Positions 1 to 11,950 of a stretch of DNA of 64,000 nt are shown piece by piece; position 1 is the stretch's first letter; each line of letters starts with the position of its first letter. The DNA comes from Neisseria weixii (GTDB lineage Bacteria; Pseudomonadota; Gammaproteobacteria; Burkholderiales; Neisseriaceae): NCBI RefSeq assembly GCF_002327085.1, contig NZ_CP023429.1, forward strand, positions 372,001-436,000, read 5' to 3'. Under the pieces are notes generated by a model. It saw only the letters and a list, made by a program, of their open reading frames with translations. It did no database searches and was not told the origin of the DNA. Position numbers and translations under genes: made by a program.

Positions 1-523
1 CCGCGGTTTTGTACGGCCAATTGGTTATGCTCGTCGATATCTAGCGCATCCCATGGGTAGTTGATCCACCAGTCTTCTACGGTAATACCGCTGAAGTAAG
101 GGATATTTTCCGGTAGTTTGCCGACTTTGGTTTTGATTTTTCATGCAACACGGCCACACCGATGGTGTTGAAATCTTCTTTCTGCAATTCGGTCAGGCAA
201 AATTCCATGGTTACGCGGCTGTCGTCCACTTCGTCAACAACCAACACATTTTTGCCTTTTAAGGCTTCCGGCAAAGGGTCGAACCATTGCACTTTTTTCA
301 CTTCTTCGGTCACTTGGCCTTGGTTGTCGCTGTCGTAATAGGCAGTGGTGACGGCGTAAATCGGGATTTCCAAAAAGCAGCGCAACATACGGGCAGGAAT
401 AAAGCCGCCGCCGCCGATGGCAATCATGGCATCGTATTTAACGCCGGAATTTTGGATTTTTTCAGCTAAGCCTTTGATCACGCGATGAATATCATCGTAT
501 GTATACCAGATTTTCTGAGTCAT
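1..523 (-). CDS. Phosphoribosyltransferase, partial, frameshifted
   Basis: Cytosolic phosphoribosyltransferase of the predicted type (COG2236-like), probably purine salvage; the substrate base cannot be read from sequence. The PRPP-binding segment reads VLVVDEVDDSRVT and a glycine-rich IGGGGFIPARML lies upstream, as in the family. I start at 523 (MTQKIWYTYDD) because homology-like sequence begins there and the longer upstream reading is unconserved in style. The frame breaks at the T run 137-141: one more T gives a continuous reading with conserved-looking ENIPYFSGITVEDWW, running off the window at base 1. The break is most likely a sequencing error. No operon partner is evident; rpmF lies upstream on the same strand. 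Confidence 0.75.
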
Positions 524-662
524 TTTAACGTCCCGATAGAGAAAATGTGACGAATAAACGGCGGTTTGCGTTTTAGCGTTACCGCCATCCATATCAGAGA
601 TGTAACGTAAAAAAGCCAGCATTGCAGGGCAATATTCTGGCTTTTTCAGTCAGTCGAATAAA

Positions 663-842
663 TTATTCGCCTTTGGCTTTAACTACTTTGCGACCACGGT
701 ACATTCCGTTAGGTGAAATGTGGTGTGGGCGGTGTACTTCGCCGGTGTTGCTGTCAACAGACAGGGCAGGTGCGGTCAATGCATCGTGTGAACGGTGCAT
801 ACCGCGTTTAGAAGGGGATTTTTTATTTTGTTGAACGGCCAT
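663..842 (-). CDS. rpmF: 50S ribosomal protein L32
   Basis: Small protein of the large ribosomal subunit, 59 residues, the normal length. It begins [20 protein letters not shown], the typical bacterial L32 start, and ends KVVKAKGE. It lacks the zinc-binding cysteine pairs seen in some L32 versions, as expected for the zinc-independent form. It lies 34 bases downstream of the yceD gene on the same strand, the standard yceD-rpmF pair, so both are probably cotranscribed. Confidence 0.97.
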   Translation of the reverse strand: MAVQQNKKSPSKRGMHRSHDALTAPALSVDSNTGEVHRPHHISPNGMYRGRKVVKAKGE

Positions 843-876
843 TTCAAGCTCCTAGATAAATAATACTGTGTCCTAA

Positions 877-1377
877 TTAACTGTTTTTCAAACATTTTAA
901 AACAGCGAAAGGGTTGGGTTTGTCCTGATTGACGTGTTCCAGAGAGACATTGCTACAGTCTTCGTGACGCGGTGAAAATGGTAAAGCCATCAGGATTTGG
1001 TCTTCAACCAGTTCTCTAATATCAAGCGATTTGGTGATCAGCATGCCTTCTAATTCCTCATCGGAAAGCATGGCATCATCCAAATGCTCGTCATCGGCAA
1101 ACAAAACAATACGGCTGGTCTCGTTGAGTTCGAACGGCATAGGCTTCACGCAGCGCTGGCAAAACAGCGGCATATCGGCGCTTACCGTCAAGTCAAGAAA
1201 CAGTCGCTGCAGGCGGTCGCGTCCGCCTTGCAGCGTAAACCAAACTTTGGTTTGCTTGTCAGCCGGATATTCGTGCGACCAAACACGTTCGTCCAACTCA
1301 TTGAGCAGGAAACTGCCTCGCAGATGCTGCTTTTCGGCGGCGAAAACTTCTGGGTCAATCAAATTAGGGTCTAACAT
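877..1377 (-). CDS. yceD: YceD/DUF177 family protein
   Basis: DUF177 protein of 166 residues, the family linked to accumulation of 23S rRNA and normally paired with rpmF. The start is placed at 1377 (MLDPNLIDPEVFAAEK); the open frame extends further upstream but that part overlaps the divergent maf gene. The middle carries the CQRC cysteine pair (FCQRCVKPMPFEL) typical of the family, followed by an acidic stretch. It is divergent from maf, the two starts being 53 bases apart, and heads an operon with rpmF. Confidence 0.9.
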   Translation of the reverse strand: MLDPNLIDPEVFAAEKQHLRGSFLLNELDERVWSHEYPADKQTKVWFTLQGGRDRLQRLFLDLTVSADMPLFCQRCVKPMPFELNETSRIVLFADDEHLDDAMLSDEELEGMLITKSLDIRELVEDQILMALPFSPRHEDCSNVSLEHVNQDKPNPFAVLKCLKNS

Positions 1378-1430
1378 AAACGGGGTATGATATAATTTCG
1401 GCAGTCTAACGTCAATATTTTTAAGCAAAA

Positions 1431-2021
1431 ATGAGTGAAAAATTGCCATTAATTTTAGGGTCGAGATCGGTATTCCGTCGTGAGCAGTTGGTGCGATTGG
1501 GTTTGGTTTTTCAGACGGCCTCCCCGGATATTGATGAAACACCGATCGAAGGGGAGCACGCGCAAAGCACCGCCTTACGGTTGGCCGCAGGCAAAGCGCG
1601 CTCGTTGGTGGCGCAATTTCCGAACGCGCTGATTATCGGTGCCGACCAGGTAGCCTGGTGCAATCAGTGTCAATTGGGCAAACCGATGAACGTGGCGAAT
1701 GCACAACAAATGCTGACCGCACTCAGCGGTAAGCACATAGAATTTTACAGCGCAATCGTGCTTTTGAACACCGTTTCCGGCCGTATGCAGCAGCACGTCG
1801 ACCACACAGTCGTTACCATGCGCGAATTAACCGAGATGCAAATCCGCCGTTATCTTGAGCGGGAACCCGATGCCGTGTATTGCGCAGGTGCGGCCAAAAG
1901 CGAAGGTTTGGGCGCGGCTTTGTTGGCAAAAATCGACAGCACCGATCCTAATGCGCTCATCGGTCTGCCGATTTTCCGCCTGATTGATTTTTTAAACAAT
2001 GAAGGGGTGGAAGTGTTGTAA
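1431..2021 (+). CDS. Maf family nucleotide pyrophosphatase (YceF-like)
   Basis: Maf/YceF nucleotide pyrophosphatase, 196 residues, which hydrolyses modified or non-canonical NTPs; the YceF subgroup acts on m7GTP. Visible motifs are the N-terminal LILGSRSVFRREQL nucleotide loop, ASPDIDE, the catalytic region IIGADQVAWCNQCQLGKP, and CAGAAKSEGLGAALL near the C-terminus. The tryptophan/cysteine after the DQ pair fits YceF better than YhdE (dTTP/UTP) members. It is transcribed away from yceD, and an RsmI-like methylase gene follows in the same direction after a gap of 67 bases. Confidence 0.88.
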   Translation: MSEKLPLILGSRSVFRREQLVRLGLVFQTASPDIDETPIEGEHAQSTALRLAAGKARSLVAQFPNALIIGADQVAWCNQCQLGKPMNVANAQQMLTALSGKHIEFYSAIVLLNTVSGRMQQHVDHTVVTMRELTEMQIRRYLEREPDAVYCAGAAKSEGLGAALLAKIDSTDPNALIGLPIFRLIDFLNNEGVEVL

Positions 2022-2088
2022 AGCTGTCTGAAAAGATGATGAAGCCATCTGAAAAATTCAGGCGGCCTGTTTGAATAGAAAGTAAATC

Positions 2089-2806
2089 ATGTCCCCCGTT
2101 TTATACCTGATTCCTACCCCTTAGGCGCACCGGATACACCGTGTTTGCTGCCGCAAGAGCAAGCGCAGATTATCGGCCTGACCGATTTTGTCGTGGAAGC
2201 GGAGAAAACCGCGCGCGCGCATTTGAAACATTTAGGTGTAACCACGCCTATCCGTGAGCTGAACCTGCAAACCCTCAACGAACACACAGATTTGAAAACG
2301 CTGCCCGAGCTGCTCAAACCCTTACAGGAAGGCCGCAGTATGGGCGTTGTCAGCGAAGCCGGTTGCCCGGCAGTGGCGGATCCGGGCGCGAACTTGGTGG
2401 CATTGGCGCATAAACACGGCTTTGAGGTACGGCCGCTGATTGGGCCGTCGAGCTTATTATTGGCCTTGATGGCTTCGGGGCAAACGGGCAAAATTTTGCT
2501 TTTAAAGGCTATCTGCCGTCTGAAAAAAGCGAGCGCATTGAAGCCTTGAAAGCCTTAGAAAAACGCAGCCGCAGCCAAAACGAAACCCAGCTTTTCATCG
2601 AAACTCCATACCGCAATGATGCCTTACTCGGCGATATACTAGATAACCTGCATGCCGAAACACGCCTGTGTATCGCTTGCGATTTAACCCTGCCGACACA
2701 AACCATCATTAGCAAAACGGTAGCTGATTGGAAAAAAATGGGCGAATTACCAAATTTGAAAAAGCGGCCAACGATATTTGTGTTGCATGCGGGACAGGCC
2801 GTCTGA
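2089..2806 (+). CDS. RsmI-like SAM-dependent methyltransferase, two frameshifts
   Basis: Tetrapyrrole-methylase-fold methyltransferase related to RsmI, the 2'-O-methylase of 16S rRNA C1402. It begins MSPVLYLIPTPLG and carries VSEAGCPAVADPG and RPLIGPSSLLLALMASG, the SAM-binding signatures. At about 239 residues it is shorter than RsmI (about 290), so it may be the shorter neisserial paralogue rather than RsmI. Two breaks are present: a C is missing in 2117-2120 and an A in 2490-2493; restoring both gives one clean frame. Its last codons, GQAV-stop, are formed by an uptake sequence. Confidence 0.8.
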
Positions 2807-2841
2807 AAGCTTGTATTGGTTGTGATGTTTTCAGACGGGGC

Positions 2842-2983
2842 GGGACCTTTGCAAAACCCTGGATTTGAGTGTGGCTTAAAGTGGTAGCAGCACATAAAGC
2901 GAAGACATATCATGAAGATAGGTAAGATTTTGAGCAGCACACAACAAAGAAATGTACCAAAATAGGGATTTTACAAAGGTCTC
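2842..2983 (-). mobile_element. MITE-like element with IS5-type ends (copy 1)
   Basis: A gene-free element of about 142 bp whose reverse complement starts GAGACCTTTGTAAAATCCC and ends in the matching inverted repeat. The interior aligns with the elements at 16747-16890 and 25284-25424, here in the opposite orientation. The ends match those of the IS5-family element at 47105-48246, so it is probably a non-autonomous derivative. It abuts an uptake-sequence arm (cagacgg) downstream of the methylase gene. Confidence 0.8.
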
Positions 2984-3021
2984 GGCCTAAGACTTCAGAA
3001 ACAGGATAAGGAATGCTTAAT

Positions 3022-3460
3022 ATGAGAACAAGAAATTATTTGTGTATTCTGCTGCTGGGCTCTGCTTCATTTGCCCATGCTGCCGATCATTTAATTTTCT
3101 TCTGCACCAATGCGCAGGGCAAGCAAGTGCGCGTGACCGAGCAGGACGGGAAATTCCGTTATCAGTTTGGTAAACCTAAGCGTGCGGAATTGGTGTTTGA
3201 AAACGATAGGCAGGAAGCAATTGACCGTTCGCCGCGTTGGGGCGGTATCGGGCGTGATTTGTGGACGAATTTGGTGCTGCAAAACGGTGATTACCAATAT
3301 ATGCTGTTTTCGTCGATGGGACAGATTGTCGCCGCGTCATGATACGGCTTACGGGGTAACAGTGCATCGGTTGGTAAACGGTGAGGAGCAGTATGTGACA
3401 CAGGTCAAATGCAGTAAGAAGCGTAAAATCGTGGTGAATTTTCCGGAAGAGGTATTTTAA
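3022..3460 (+). CDS. Exported hypothetical protein, frameshifted
   Basis: Protein of unknown function, about 145 residues after correction. It starts MRTRNYLCILLLGSASFAHA, a typical Sec signal peptide with an AHA cleavage site, so it is periplasmic or envelope-associated. The first ATG at 3013 is too close to the AAGGA ribosome site; 3022 is better placed. The frame breaks at GGG 3318-3320: removing one G joins FSSM to DRLSPRHDTAYGVTVHRL and the frame runs on to PEEVF. This is the only break in the window that needs a base removed rather than added. A pair of cysteines (FFCTNAQG and VKCSKKRK) could form a disulfide. Confidence 0.65.
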
Positions 3461-3491
3461 CCGACATTTGATTTTGGGTGAATTATACAAA

Positions 3492-3527
3492 AAAGGCCGT
3501 CTGAAAAATTGTTTTCAGACGGCCTTT
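3492..3527. terminator. DUS inverted-repeat terminator
   Basis: Two uptake sequences in inverted orientation (AAAGGCCGTCTGAAAA and its complement) form a hairpin followed by T residues. It lies between convergent genes (the exported protein and yidC) and can serve both. Confidence 0.85.
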
Positions 3528-3540
3528 GGTTTATTTCACA

Positions 3541-5181
3541 TTAAGAAATCACTTCGCCTTGGGTGCGTTGCTTTTCAATGCTTTTGTTGATGTACCATTG
3601 TTGGGCGATGGTCAGCAAGTTGTTGACTACCCAGTACAGCACCAAACCGGAAGGGAAGAAGAAGAACATCACCGAGAAAATCAACGGCATGATCTTCATC
3701 ATTTTGGCCTGCATAGGGTCGGTTGGCGGCGGGTTCAAATAGGTTTGGATGAACATGGTCGCGGTCATAATCAGCGGCAGGATAAACCAAGGGTCAGGAC
3801 GGCTCAGGTCTTGAATCCAGCCCAGCCATGGTGCTTGGCGCAATTCTACCGAAGCAAACAACGCCCAATACAAACCGATGAACACGGGAATTTGCAACAG
3901 CATAGGCAGGCAGCCGCCCAGCGGGTTGATTTTCTCGTCTTTATACATCTGCATCATGGCTTGTTGCTGCGCCATGCGGTCGTCGCCGTATTTGTCTTTA
4001 ATTGCTTGCAGCTTAGGCGCAACGGCGCGCATTTTCGCCATCGAGCGGTAAGAGGCGTTGGTCAGCGGATACAGCACAGCTTTGACGATGATGGTCAAGG
4101 CAACAATCGCCCACCCCCAGTTGCCAATCACGTCGTGCAGCTTGTTCAGCAGCCAGAATAGCGGTGAGGCGAACCAATGCACTTTGCCGTAGTCTTTGGC
4201 TAATTGCAGGTTGTCGGCTACTTGTACCAAAGTATCGGTAGTTTGCGGGCCGGCATACAGGTTCATCACGGCTTGGCTGGTGCCGTTGGCCGGAATTGTG
4301 GCTAAAGGCACGCTCACGCCGGCGCTGTAAAGATTGTCGTTACGGCGTTTCAGGTCGATTGTACAGTTGCCTTGGGCGCAGACGGTTTGGCCGCCTTTCG
4401 GTTGCAAAATCCAAGTGGCCATGAAGTGATGCTCAATCATACCCAGCCAGCCGGTTTTGGTTTGACGGGCGTATTCGGCTTCGTTTTTGCCGGATTTGGC
4501 ATCGTCATCCAAGTCTGAAAAATCGACCTTTTGGAACTTCTCTTCAGGGGTGTATACCACTGGGCCGACATAAGAATGGGTGAAGTAGCCTTGGCCTTCC
4601 GGTTCGCTGCTGTCGCGCACGACATTGTAGTTGGCCGACAGATTGACCGGATGGCCGGTGCTGTTGGTAACGTCAAAGCGTACGTTTACCACGTAACTGT
4701 CTTTAGTGAAGGTGTACACTTTATCGACTTTCAGGCCATTGGTTTCCGGCGCGCTCAGACGTACTTCGACCTTGCCGCCGTTGAGCGTGTAGTCTTTTTG
4801 TGCGGCGGTAAAGCTGACACCTTTTAAGATATTATTGCCTTGCGCATCCAGCAGTTCGGACTGGGCAACGTAAGTGTATTCTTTGCTGTCGTTAAACAAA
4901 ACGAAGTTTTTGCTTTCGTCACCGGTGGCTTGGTATTTCAACAAAGTCATTTGTCGCAAATCACCGCTTTTTTCATCGATTACAGCTTTCACGGTATCGG
5001 TGGTTACGGTAATCGGTGTGGCGGCGGTAAGCGCGGCTTCATTTTGGGCAACGGCTGCTTGCTGTTGCTGCTGGGCGGCTTGTTGTGCCGGTGTCGGTTT
5101 TGGTGATGGGAACAGTTTTTCCCAGCCCATCAAAATCAACAAGGCGATGGCAAAAAATGCCATAAGTCTTTTGAAATCCAT
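3541..5181 (-). CDS. yidC: Membrane protein insertase YidC
   Basis: Inner-membrane insertase that works with or without SecYEG. The 546 residues show the Gram-negative layout: an N-terminal membrane anchor (MAFFAIALLILMGWEKLF), a large periplasmic domain (about 50-330), then the conserved membrane core from about 345, including GGCLPMLLQIPVFIGLYWAL and the final helices before the basic C-terminus. It is the last gene of the rpmH-rnpA-yidD-yidC order, 224 bases after yidD; a hairpin in that gap (5359-5397, arms AAACGGGA/TCCCGTTT) may attenuate transcription. Confidence 0.97.
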   Translation of the reverse strand: MDFKRLMAFFAIALLILMGWEKLFPSPKPTPAQQAAQQQQQAAVAQNEAALTAATPITVTTDTVKAVIDEKSGDLRQMTLLKYQATGDESKNFVLFNDSKEYTYVAQSELLDAQGNNILKGVSFTAAQKDYTLNGGKVEVRLSAPETNGLKVDKVYTFTKDSYVVNVRFDVTNSTGHPVNLSANYNVVRDSSEPEGQGYFTHSYVGPVVYTPEEKFQKVDFSDLDDDAKSGKNEAEYARQTKTGWLGMIEHHFMATWILQPKGGQTVCAQGNCTIDLKRRNDNLYSAGVSVPLATIPANGTSQAVMNLYAGPQTTDTLVQVADNLQLAKDYGKVHWFASPLFWLLNKLHDVIGNWGWAIVALTIIVKAVLYPLTNASYRSMAKMRAVAPKLQAIKDKYGDDRMAQQQAMMQMYKDEKINPLGGCLPMLLQIPVFIGLYWALFASVELRQAPWLGWIQDLSRPDPWFILPLIMTATMFIQTYLNPPPTDPMQAKMMKIMPLIFSVMFFFFPSGLVLYWVVNNLLTIAQQWYINKSIEKQRTQGEVIS

Positions 5182-5405
5182 AAAAATTCCCGGAATTGCT
5201 GGATAGGTAAGTTAAAGTGCTGAATATTGCTTCAGACGGCATTATATAGAAATCACTGAGAAATAAAAGGAAATCATGCCGATAAGCGATGATTTTCATG
5301 AAGATCGGTATGAGGAGAATCCCATATTTTCAGACGGCATCTATATAATGAGCGGTAAAACGGGAAGTAAAGTGAAAGAAAGAGAATCCCGTTTTATGTT
5401 GATGC

Positions 5406-5627
5406 TTAAGGCACGGGGTCGCGGCCGGAGCCGCCGAAAGGGTGGCAGCGGGCGATGCGTTTAAATGCCAACCAGCCGCCTTTAAGGGCGCCATGTTTCT
5501 GCACCGCTTCCACAGCATATTGCGAACAAGTCGGCGTGAAGCGGCACCGCGGTGGAATGAGCGGGCTGATGGCATATTGGTAAAACCGAATCAGCAGCAG
5601 CATCATTTTAGCCAAAGGCGAGTTCAT
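5406..5627 (-). CDS. yidD: Membrane protein insertion efficiency factor YidD
   Basis: Small membrane-associated protein of 73 residues that aids membrane protein insertion with YidC. The core [19 protein letters not shown] and [17 protein letters not shown], with its conserved cysteines, is diagnostic. The start codon overlaps the rnpA stop by four bases (ATGA), so translation is coupled. Confidence 0.95.
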   Translation of the reverse strand: MNSPLAKMMLLLIRFYQYAISPLIPPRCRFTPTCSQYAVEAVQKHGALKGGWLAFKRIARCHPFGGSGRDPVP

Positions 5628-5968
5628 CGGCGTTTCCGAATCATGAGTTGGGCGAGCTGGTCGCGGGCTTCGGGCGCATTGTCGCGCGTAAACAGGCGCC
5701 GGACCTGCACCACATAATCATGCGGCGGCAGTTGGCTGCGGTGACGGCGGAACCAATCGCGGATCACACGTTTCATGTAATTGCGTTTGTTGGCGCGTTT
5801 GGCGGTTTTCTTGCTGACCACCAAACCTAAGCGCGCATGACCCAAGCCGTTGTCACCGGATTGCGAAACATGCAGCAAATCGCGGCTTTTGCAGTTTCTC
5901 AACGCAAAAACGGATGAATAATCATCCGTTTTTAATAAGCGATACTGCTTGCCGAAACCGTAATTCAA
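5624..5968 (-). CDS. rnpA: Ribonuclease P protein component
   Basis: Protein subunit of RNase P, which matures the 5' ends of tRNAs. It is 114 residues long, the usual size, with the RNR signature [18 protein letters not shown] near residues 58-75. It starts two bases after the rpmH stop and overlaps yidD by four bases, the classic compact operon. Confidence 0.97.
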   Translation of the reverse strand: MNYGFGKQYRLLKTDDYSSVFALRNCKSRDLLHVSQSGDNGLGHARLGLVVSKKTAKRANKRNYMKRVIRDWFRRHRSQLPPHDYVVQVRRLFTRDNAPEARDQLAQLMIRKRR

Positions 5969-5970
5969 GA

Positions 5971-6105
5971 TTAAACAGCCAAGCGTTTGCGGCCTTTGGC
6001 GCGACGGGCAGCCAATACTGCGCGACCACCGCGGGTTTTAGAGCGAACCAAGAAACCGTGGGTGCGTTTGCGTTTGGTAACGGAAGGTTGATAAGTGCGT
6101 TTCAT
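5971..6105 (-). CDS. rpmH: 50S ribosomal protein L34
   Basis: Ribosomal protein L34, 44 residues, [18 protein letters not shown] through KGRKRLAV. The start at 6105 is fixed by the universal MKRTYQPS beginning; the open frame continues upstream but is not coding there. It is the first gene of the operon with rnpA, yidD and yidC, and divergent from dnaA. Confidence 0.98.
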   Translation of the reverse strand: MKRTYQPSVTKRKRTHGFLVRSKTRGGRAVLAARRAKGRKRLAV

Positions 6106-6476
6106 GTCTTTTCCTAAAAAATCGGTAGAATTAAACTGTGAATTACACCCCAATTTCAAGCTTTTGTCAATCAATATGGCGACTTCGTTTATTCGGGAGG
6201 CTGGAATGTGTTGGATTTAACATTCATTAGAAGTAAAGCCGGATTAGGGATATGTACGGTTAGTGCGATGAAGAAGGATAAAGCAGCCGATTGTGGATAA
6301 AAATTTGATGCGGTTGTGGATAAAATTCAGTATAATCGTTCAATCTGTATATGCTTACATAGATTTCAGGCCGTCTGAAAACAGTGTATTATCAAGCTGT
6401 TCCCTTTCTTTCAGACGGCCTTTGCTGTTTTCTGCACCTTTGTTTTCCCCAACTGTTTCACGATTTGAGCCATTCC
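6106..6476. other. rpmH-dnaA intergenic region, candidate origin region
   Basis: This 371-base stretch separates the divergent rpmH and dnaA genes. It contains two DnaA boxes (6292-6323) and an inverted uptake-sequence pair (6368-6422) just before dnaA. No other gene is visible. The gene order is that found near bacterial origins, but only two boxes are present, so it may be only the dnaA control region. Confidence 0.5.
6292..6323 (+). promoter_or_regulatory. Two DnaA boxes
   Basis: TGTGGATAA, the complement of the consensus box TTATCCACA, occurs at 6292-6300 and 6315-6323. Both copies have the same orientation and lie 23 bases apart, about two helical turns. They sit upstream of dnaA, fitting DnaA autoregulation or part of oriC. 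Confidence 0.75.
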
Positions 6477-8036
6477 ATGACCTTAGCTGAATTTTGGCCG
6501 CAGTGCCTTTTGAGTCTGAATCTGACCTTACCCGCGCAACAATTCCAGCAATGGATTGCACCGTTGACCGTGGGCGAGGAAGGTGGGGTGTGGGTGGTGT
6601 ATGGCAAAAACCAGTTTGCCGTCAATATGTTGAAAAACCAGTTTGCTGCCAAGATTGATGCCGTTCGTGCGCAATTGGTGCCGGAACAGGTTCCGCTGGT
6701 GTTTAAAGTCGGCGTAGGGCAGAGTTACATCATGGCGGCGCAGCACGATGCGCCTGCAGCAGAGAATCAAGCGGCGGAAGTGGCGGAAATTCCGGTACGG
6801 CAAGAAGTCAGCGCTGAAGCTGTTGAAGCGAATTTAGCCATGCTGTCTGAACAGGCTGTCAAGCCGACACCGAAAAAATCCGCTGCCGATATTTTAGCCG
6901 AACGTTTGAAAACTCTGCCGGAAAACAAAGCAATGCCAGAAGCAGCAGAAGACAAACCCGCGCCCGGCAAAATTAAGCAGGAAGTGCAGCGTGATGCAGA
7001 AGAAGCGCGTTATCAGACAACTAATTTATCGGCGGATTACACGTTTGATACTTTGGTGGAAGGTAAGGGCAACCGAATTGCCGCCGCCGCCGCGCAATCA
7101 ATTGCGGAAAATCCGGGCCAAAGCTACAACCCGTTTTTCCTATACGGCAGCACCGGTTTGGGTAAAACCCACTTGGTGCAGGCCATCGGCAACGAATTGC
7201 TGAAAAACAAGCCCGATGCCAAAGTGCGCTACATGCATTCCGATGACTACATCCGCAGCTTTATGAATGCTGTGCGCTCGAATAGTTATGATGTGTTCAA
7301 GCAGCAATACAAGCAATACGATTTGCTGATTATCGACGATATTCAGTTCATAAAAGGCAAAGACCGAACGATGGAAGAGTTCTTCTATCTGTATAACCAT
7401 TTTCATAATGAAAAGAAACAGTTAATCTTAACCTGCGACGTTTTGCCCGCCAAAATCGAAGACATGGATGACCGCCTGAAGTCGCGTTTCTCATGGGGTT
7501 TGACGCTGGAGCTCGAACCGCCCGAATTGGAAATGCGCGTGGCGATTTTGCAGAAAAAAGCCGAATCTGCCGGCGTAAACTTGACCGAAGAAGCGGCGTT
7601 TTTCATCGCCAACCTAATCCGTTCCAACGTGCGCGAGTTGGAAGGCGCGTTCAACCGCGTCAGCGCCAGCAGCCGCTTTATGAACAAGCCGATTGACATT
7701 GATTTGGCGCGCGACGCGTTGCAAGACATCATTGCTGTACGCCATAAAGTGATTACCGCCGATTTGATTATTGATGCCACTGCCAAATATTACCGCATCA
7801 AAATCAGCGACATTCTGGGTAAAAAACGCACGCGCAACATTGCCCGTCCGCGCCAAGTGGCGATGAGTCTGACCAAAGAACTCACCAACTTAAGCCTGCC
7901 GTCTATCGGCGATGCTTTCGGTGGGCGCGATCACACCACTGTAATGCACGGCGTGAAGGCGGTCGCGAAACTGCGCGAAGAGGATCCCGAGCTGGCGCAG
8001 GATTATGAGAAGCTGCTGATTATGATCCAGAACTGA
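6477..8036 (+). CDS. dnaA: Chromosomal replication initiator DnaA
   Basis: Replication initiator, an AAA+ ATPase that binds DnaA boxes and opens the origin; 519 residues. The start MTLAEFWPQCL (6477) is chosen because the domain I sequence begins there. Order: domain I (about 1-85), a variable linker rich in Ala/Glu, the AAA+ domain with Walker A GSTGLGKTHL (about 222-231) and Walker B LLIIDDIQF, and the DNA-binding domain IV with the signature GGRDHTTVMHGVKAV. dnaN and gyrB follow in the same direction; recF is absent here. Confidence 0.98.
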   Translation: MTLAEFWPQCLLSLNLTLPAQQFQQWIAPLTVGEEGGVWVVYGKNQFAVNMLKNQFAAKIDAVRAQLVPEQVPLVFKVGVGQSYIMAAQHDAPAAENQAAEVAEIPVRQEVSAEAVEANLAMLSEQAVKPTPKKSAADILAERLKTLPENKAMPEAAEDKPAPGKIKQEVQRDAEEARYQTTNLSADYTFDTLVEGKGNRIAAAAAQSIAENPGQSYNPFFLYGSTGLGKTHLVQAIGNELLKNKPDAKVRYMHSDDYIRSFMNAVRSNSYDVFKQQYKQYDLLIIDDIQFIKGKDRTMEEFFYLYNHFHNEKKQLILTCDVLPAKIEDMDDRLKSRFSWGLTLELEPPELEMRVAILQKKAESAGVNLTEEAAFFIANLIRSNVRELEGAFNRVSASSRFMNKPIDIDLARDALQDIIAVRHKVITADLIIDATAKYYRIKISDILGKKRTRNIARPRQVAMSLTKELTNLSLPSIGDAFGGRDHTTVMHGVKAVAKLREEDPELAQDYEKLLIMIQN

Positions 8037-8097
8037 TGTTCAGGCTGCCCATAAAGGCTTTGAACCTCAGCTGAAACCGAAATAGCTGTAATGCATT

Positions 8098-8134
8098 TTT
8101 TCAGACGGCCTGATTAATAGTAGGCCGTCTGAAA
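8098..8134. terminator. DUS inverted repeat between dnaA and dnaN
   Basis: TTTCAGACGGCCT and AGGCCGTCTGAAA form a hairpin with a ten-base loop. It has no clear T tail on the + strand, so it may attenuate rather than end dnaA transcription before dnaN. Confidence 0.6.
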
Positions 8135-8178
8135 CCGAAAACCAACAAAATCCAAACAAAATCCAAAGGACTTTCCCC

Positions 8179-9282
8179 ATGCTTATTTTGCAAGCCGACC
8201 GCGACAGCATTCTCAAGCCGCTGCAAGCCGTTACCGGTATTGTGGAACGCCGCCATACCTTGCCGATTCTGTCTAATGTGTTAATCGAAAGCAGCAACGG
8301 CCAAACCAATATCTTGGCGACCGACTTGGAAATCCAAATCAACACCCACGGGCCCGAAAGCCAGGCGGGTGATTTCCGCCTCACCACCAATGCCAAAAAA
8401 TTCCAAGACATTCTGCGCGCGCTGCCGGATAGCGCCATTGTGTCGCTGGATTGGGCGGATAACCGCCTGACCTTGAAAGCAGGCAAATCACGTTTCGCGC
8501 TGCAAACTCTGCCGGCGGAAGACTTTCCGTTGATGAGTGTGGGCGAAGACGTGAGCGCGGCTTTTTCACTGACGCAGGAAACCTTTAAAAACATGCTCTC
8601 GCAAGTGCAATACAGCATGGCGGTGCAAGATATCCGCTATTATCTCAACGGCTTGCTGATGCAGGTAGAAGGCAACCAATTGCGCTTGGTGGCGACCGAC
8701 GGCCACCGCTTGGCGTATTCCGCCACCACCATTGAAGCCGAATTGCCGAAAGCCGAAGTGATTCTGCCGCGCAAAACCGTGTTGGAACTGTTTAAGCTCT
8801 TAAATCATCCGGGCGAAGCCATCAGCGTGGAATTGTTGAATAACCAAGTGCGTTTCCGCTGCAACGATACCGTGATTGTGAGCAAAGTCATCGACGGTAA
8901 ATTCCCCGATTTCAACCGTGTGATTCCGTTAGACAACGATAAAATTTTCTTGGTATCGCGCAGCGAATTGCTAAGTGCATTGGAGCGTGCCTCGATTCTG
9001 GCCAATGAAAAATTCCGTGGTGCGCGTTTGTTCTTGCAACCGGGGCTGCTGAGCGTGGTGTGTTCCAATAACGAGCAGGAAGAAGCGCGTGAGGAATTGG
9101 AAATCGCTTATCAAGGCGGTGAATTGGAAGTGGGTTTCAACATCGGCTATTTGATGGACGTGTTGCGCAACATCCATTCGGATGATATGCAGCTTGCTTT
9201 CGGCGATGCCAACCGCTCGACCTTGTTCACCATGCCGAACAACCCCGATTTCAAATATATTGTGATGCCGATGCGTATCTGA
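8179..9282 (+). CDS. dnaN: DNA polymerase III sliding clamp (beta subunit)
   Basis: Processivity clamp of DNA polymerase III, 367 residues, the standard length for three clamp domains. It starts MLILQADRDSILKPLQAVTGIVERRHTLPIL, and GHRLAYS and the C-terminal YIVMPMRI (client-binding pocket strand) are recognisable. A good ribosome site (AAAGGA) lies upstream. It sits between dnaA and gyrB as in other Neisseriaceae. Confidence 0.98.
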   Translation: MLILQADRDSILKPLQAVTGIVERRHTLPILSNVLIESSNGQTNILATDLEIQINTHGPESQAGDFRLTTNAKKFQDILRALPDSAIVSLDWADNRLTLKAGKSRFALQTLPAEDFPLMSVGEDVSAAFSLTQETFKNMLSQVQYSMAVQDIRYYLNGLLMQVEGNQLRLVATDGHRLAYSATTIEAELPKAEVILPRKTVLELFKLLNHPGEAISVELLNNQVRFRCNDTVIVSKVIDGKFPDFNRVIPLDNDKIFLVSRSELLSALERASILANEKFRGARLFLQPGLLSVVCSNNEQEEAREELEIAYQGGELEVGFNIGYLMDVLRNIHSDDMQLAFGDANRSTLFTMPNNPDFKYIVMPMRI

Positions 9283-9298
9283 TGAAAATATATCCGTA

Positions 9299-9332
9299 AA
9301 GCCGTCTGAAATTGTTTTCAGACGGCATTTTT
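9299..9332. terminator. DUS inverted-repeat terminator after dnaN
   Basis: GCCGTCTGAA and TTCAGACGGC are separated by six bases and followed by ATTTTTT, a Rho-independent terminator closing the dnaN transcript. Confidence 0.88.
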
Positions 9333-9506
9333 TATGGAATATTTGCATGCATAAAAGCTGAAATACTCAACAAAATCAGGTATAATGACATGTTATTTGC
9401 CGTTGCGTTACGGGTTTGGCCGGTATCGATTTCCGCCATGCCGAAGCGCACTTGAAAAAGTATTCAGACGGCCTGTTTTCTATTTAGTTTCAAAAAGATA
9501 AAGATT

Positions 9507-11897
<2,391 letters not shown>

Positions 11898-11914
11898 TTG
11901 ATTTAATGTATCCA

Positions 11915-11950
11915 AATGCCGTCTGAAACACAATTTCAGACGGCATTTTG
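11915..11950. terminator. DUS inverted-repeat terminator after gyrB
   Basis: AAATGCCGTCTGAAA pairs with TTTCAGACGGCATTT; this copy has the AT-type prefix. It closes gyrB. Confidence 0.88.

Noticed and set aside
3526..4161. 211-codon frame opposite yidC
   Set aside because: His/Gln-rich translation typical of an antisense shadow of membrane-protein codons.
9283..9506. Missing recF between dnaN and gyrB as an oddity
   Set aside because: Neisseria normally has dnaA-dnaN-gyrB without recF here, as far as I know; not unusual.
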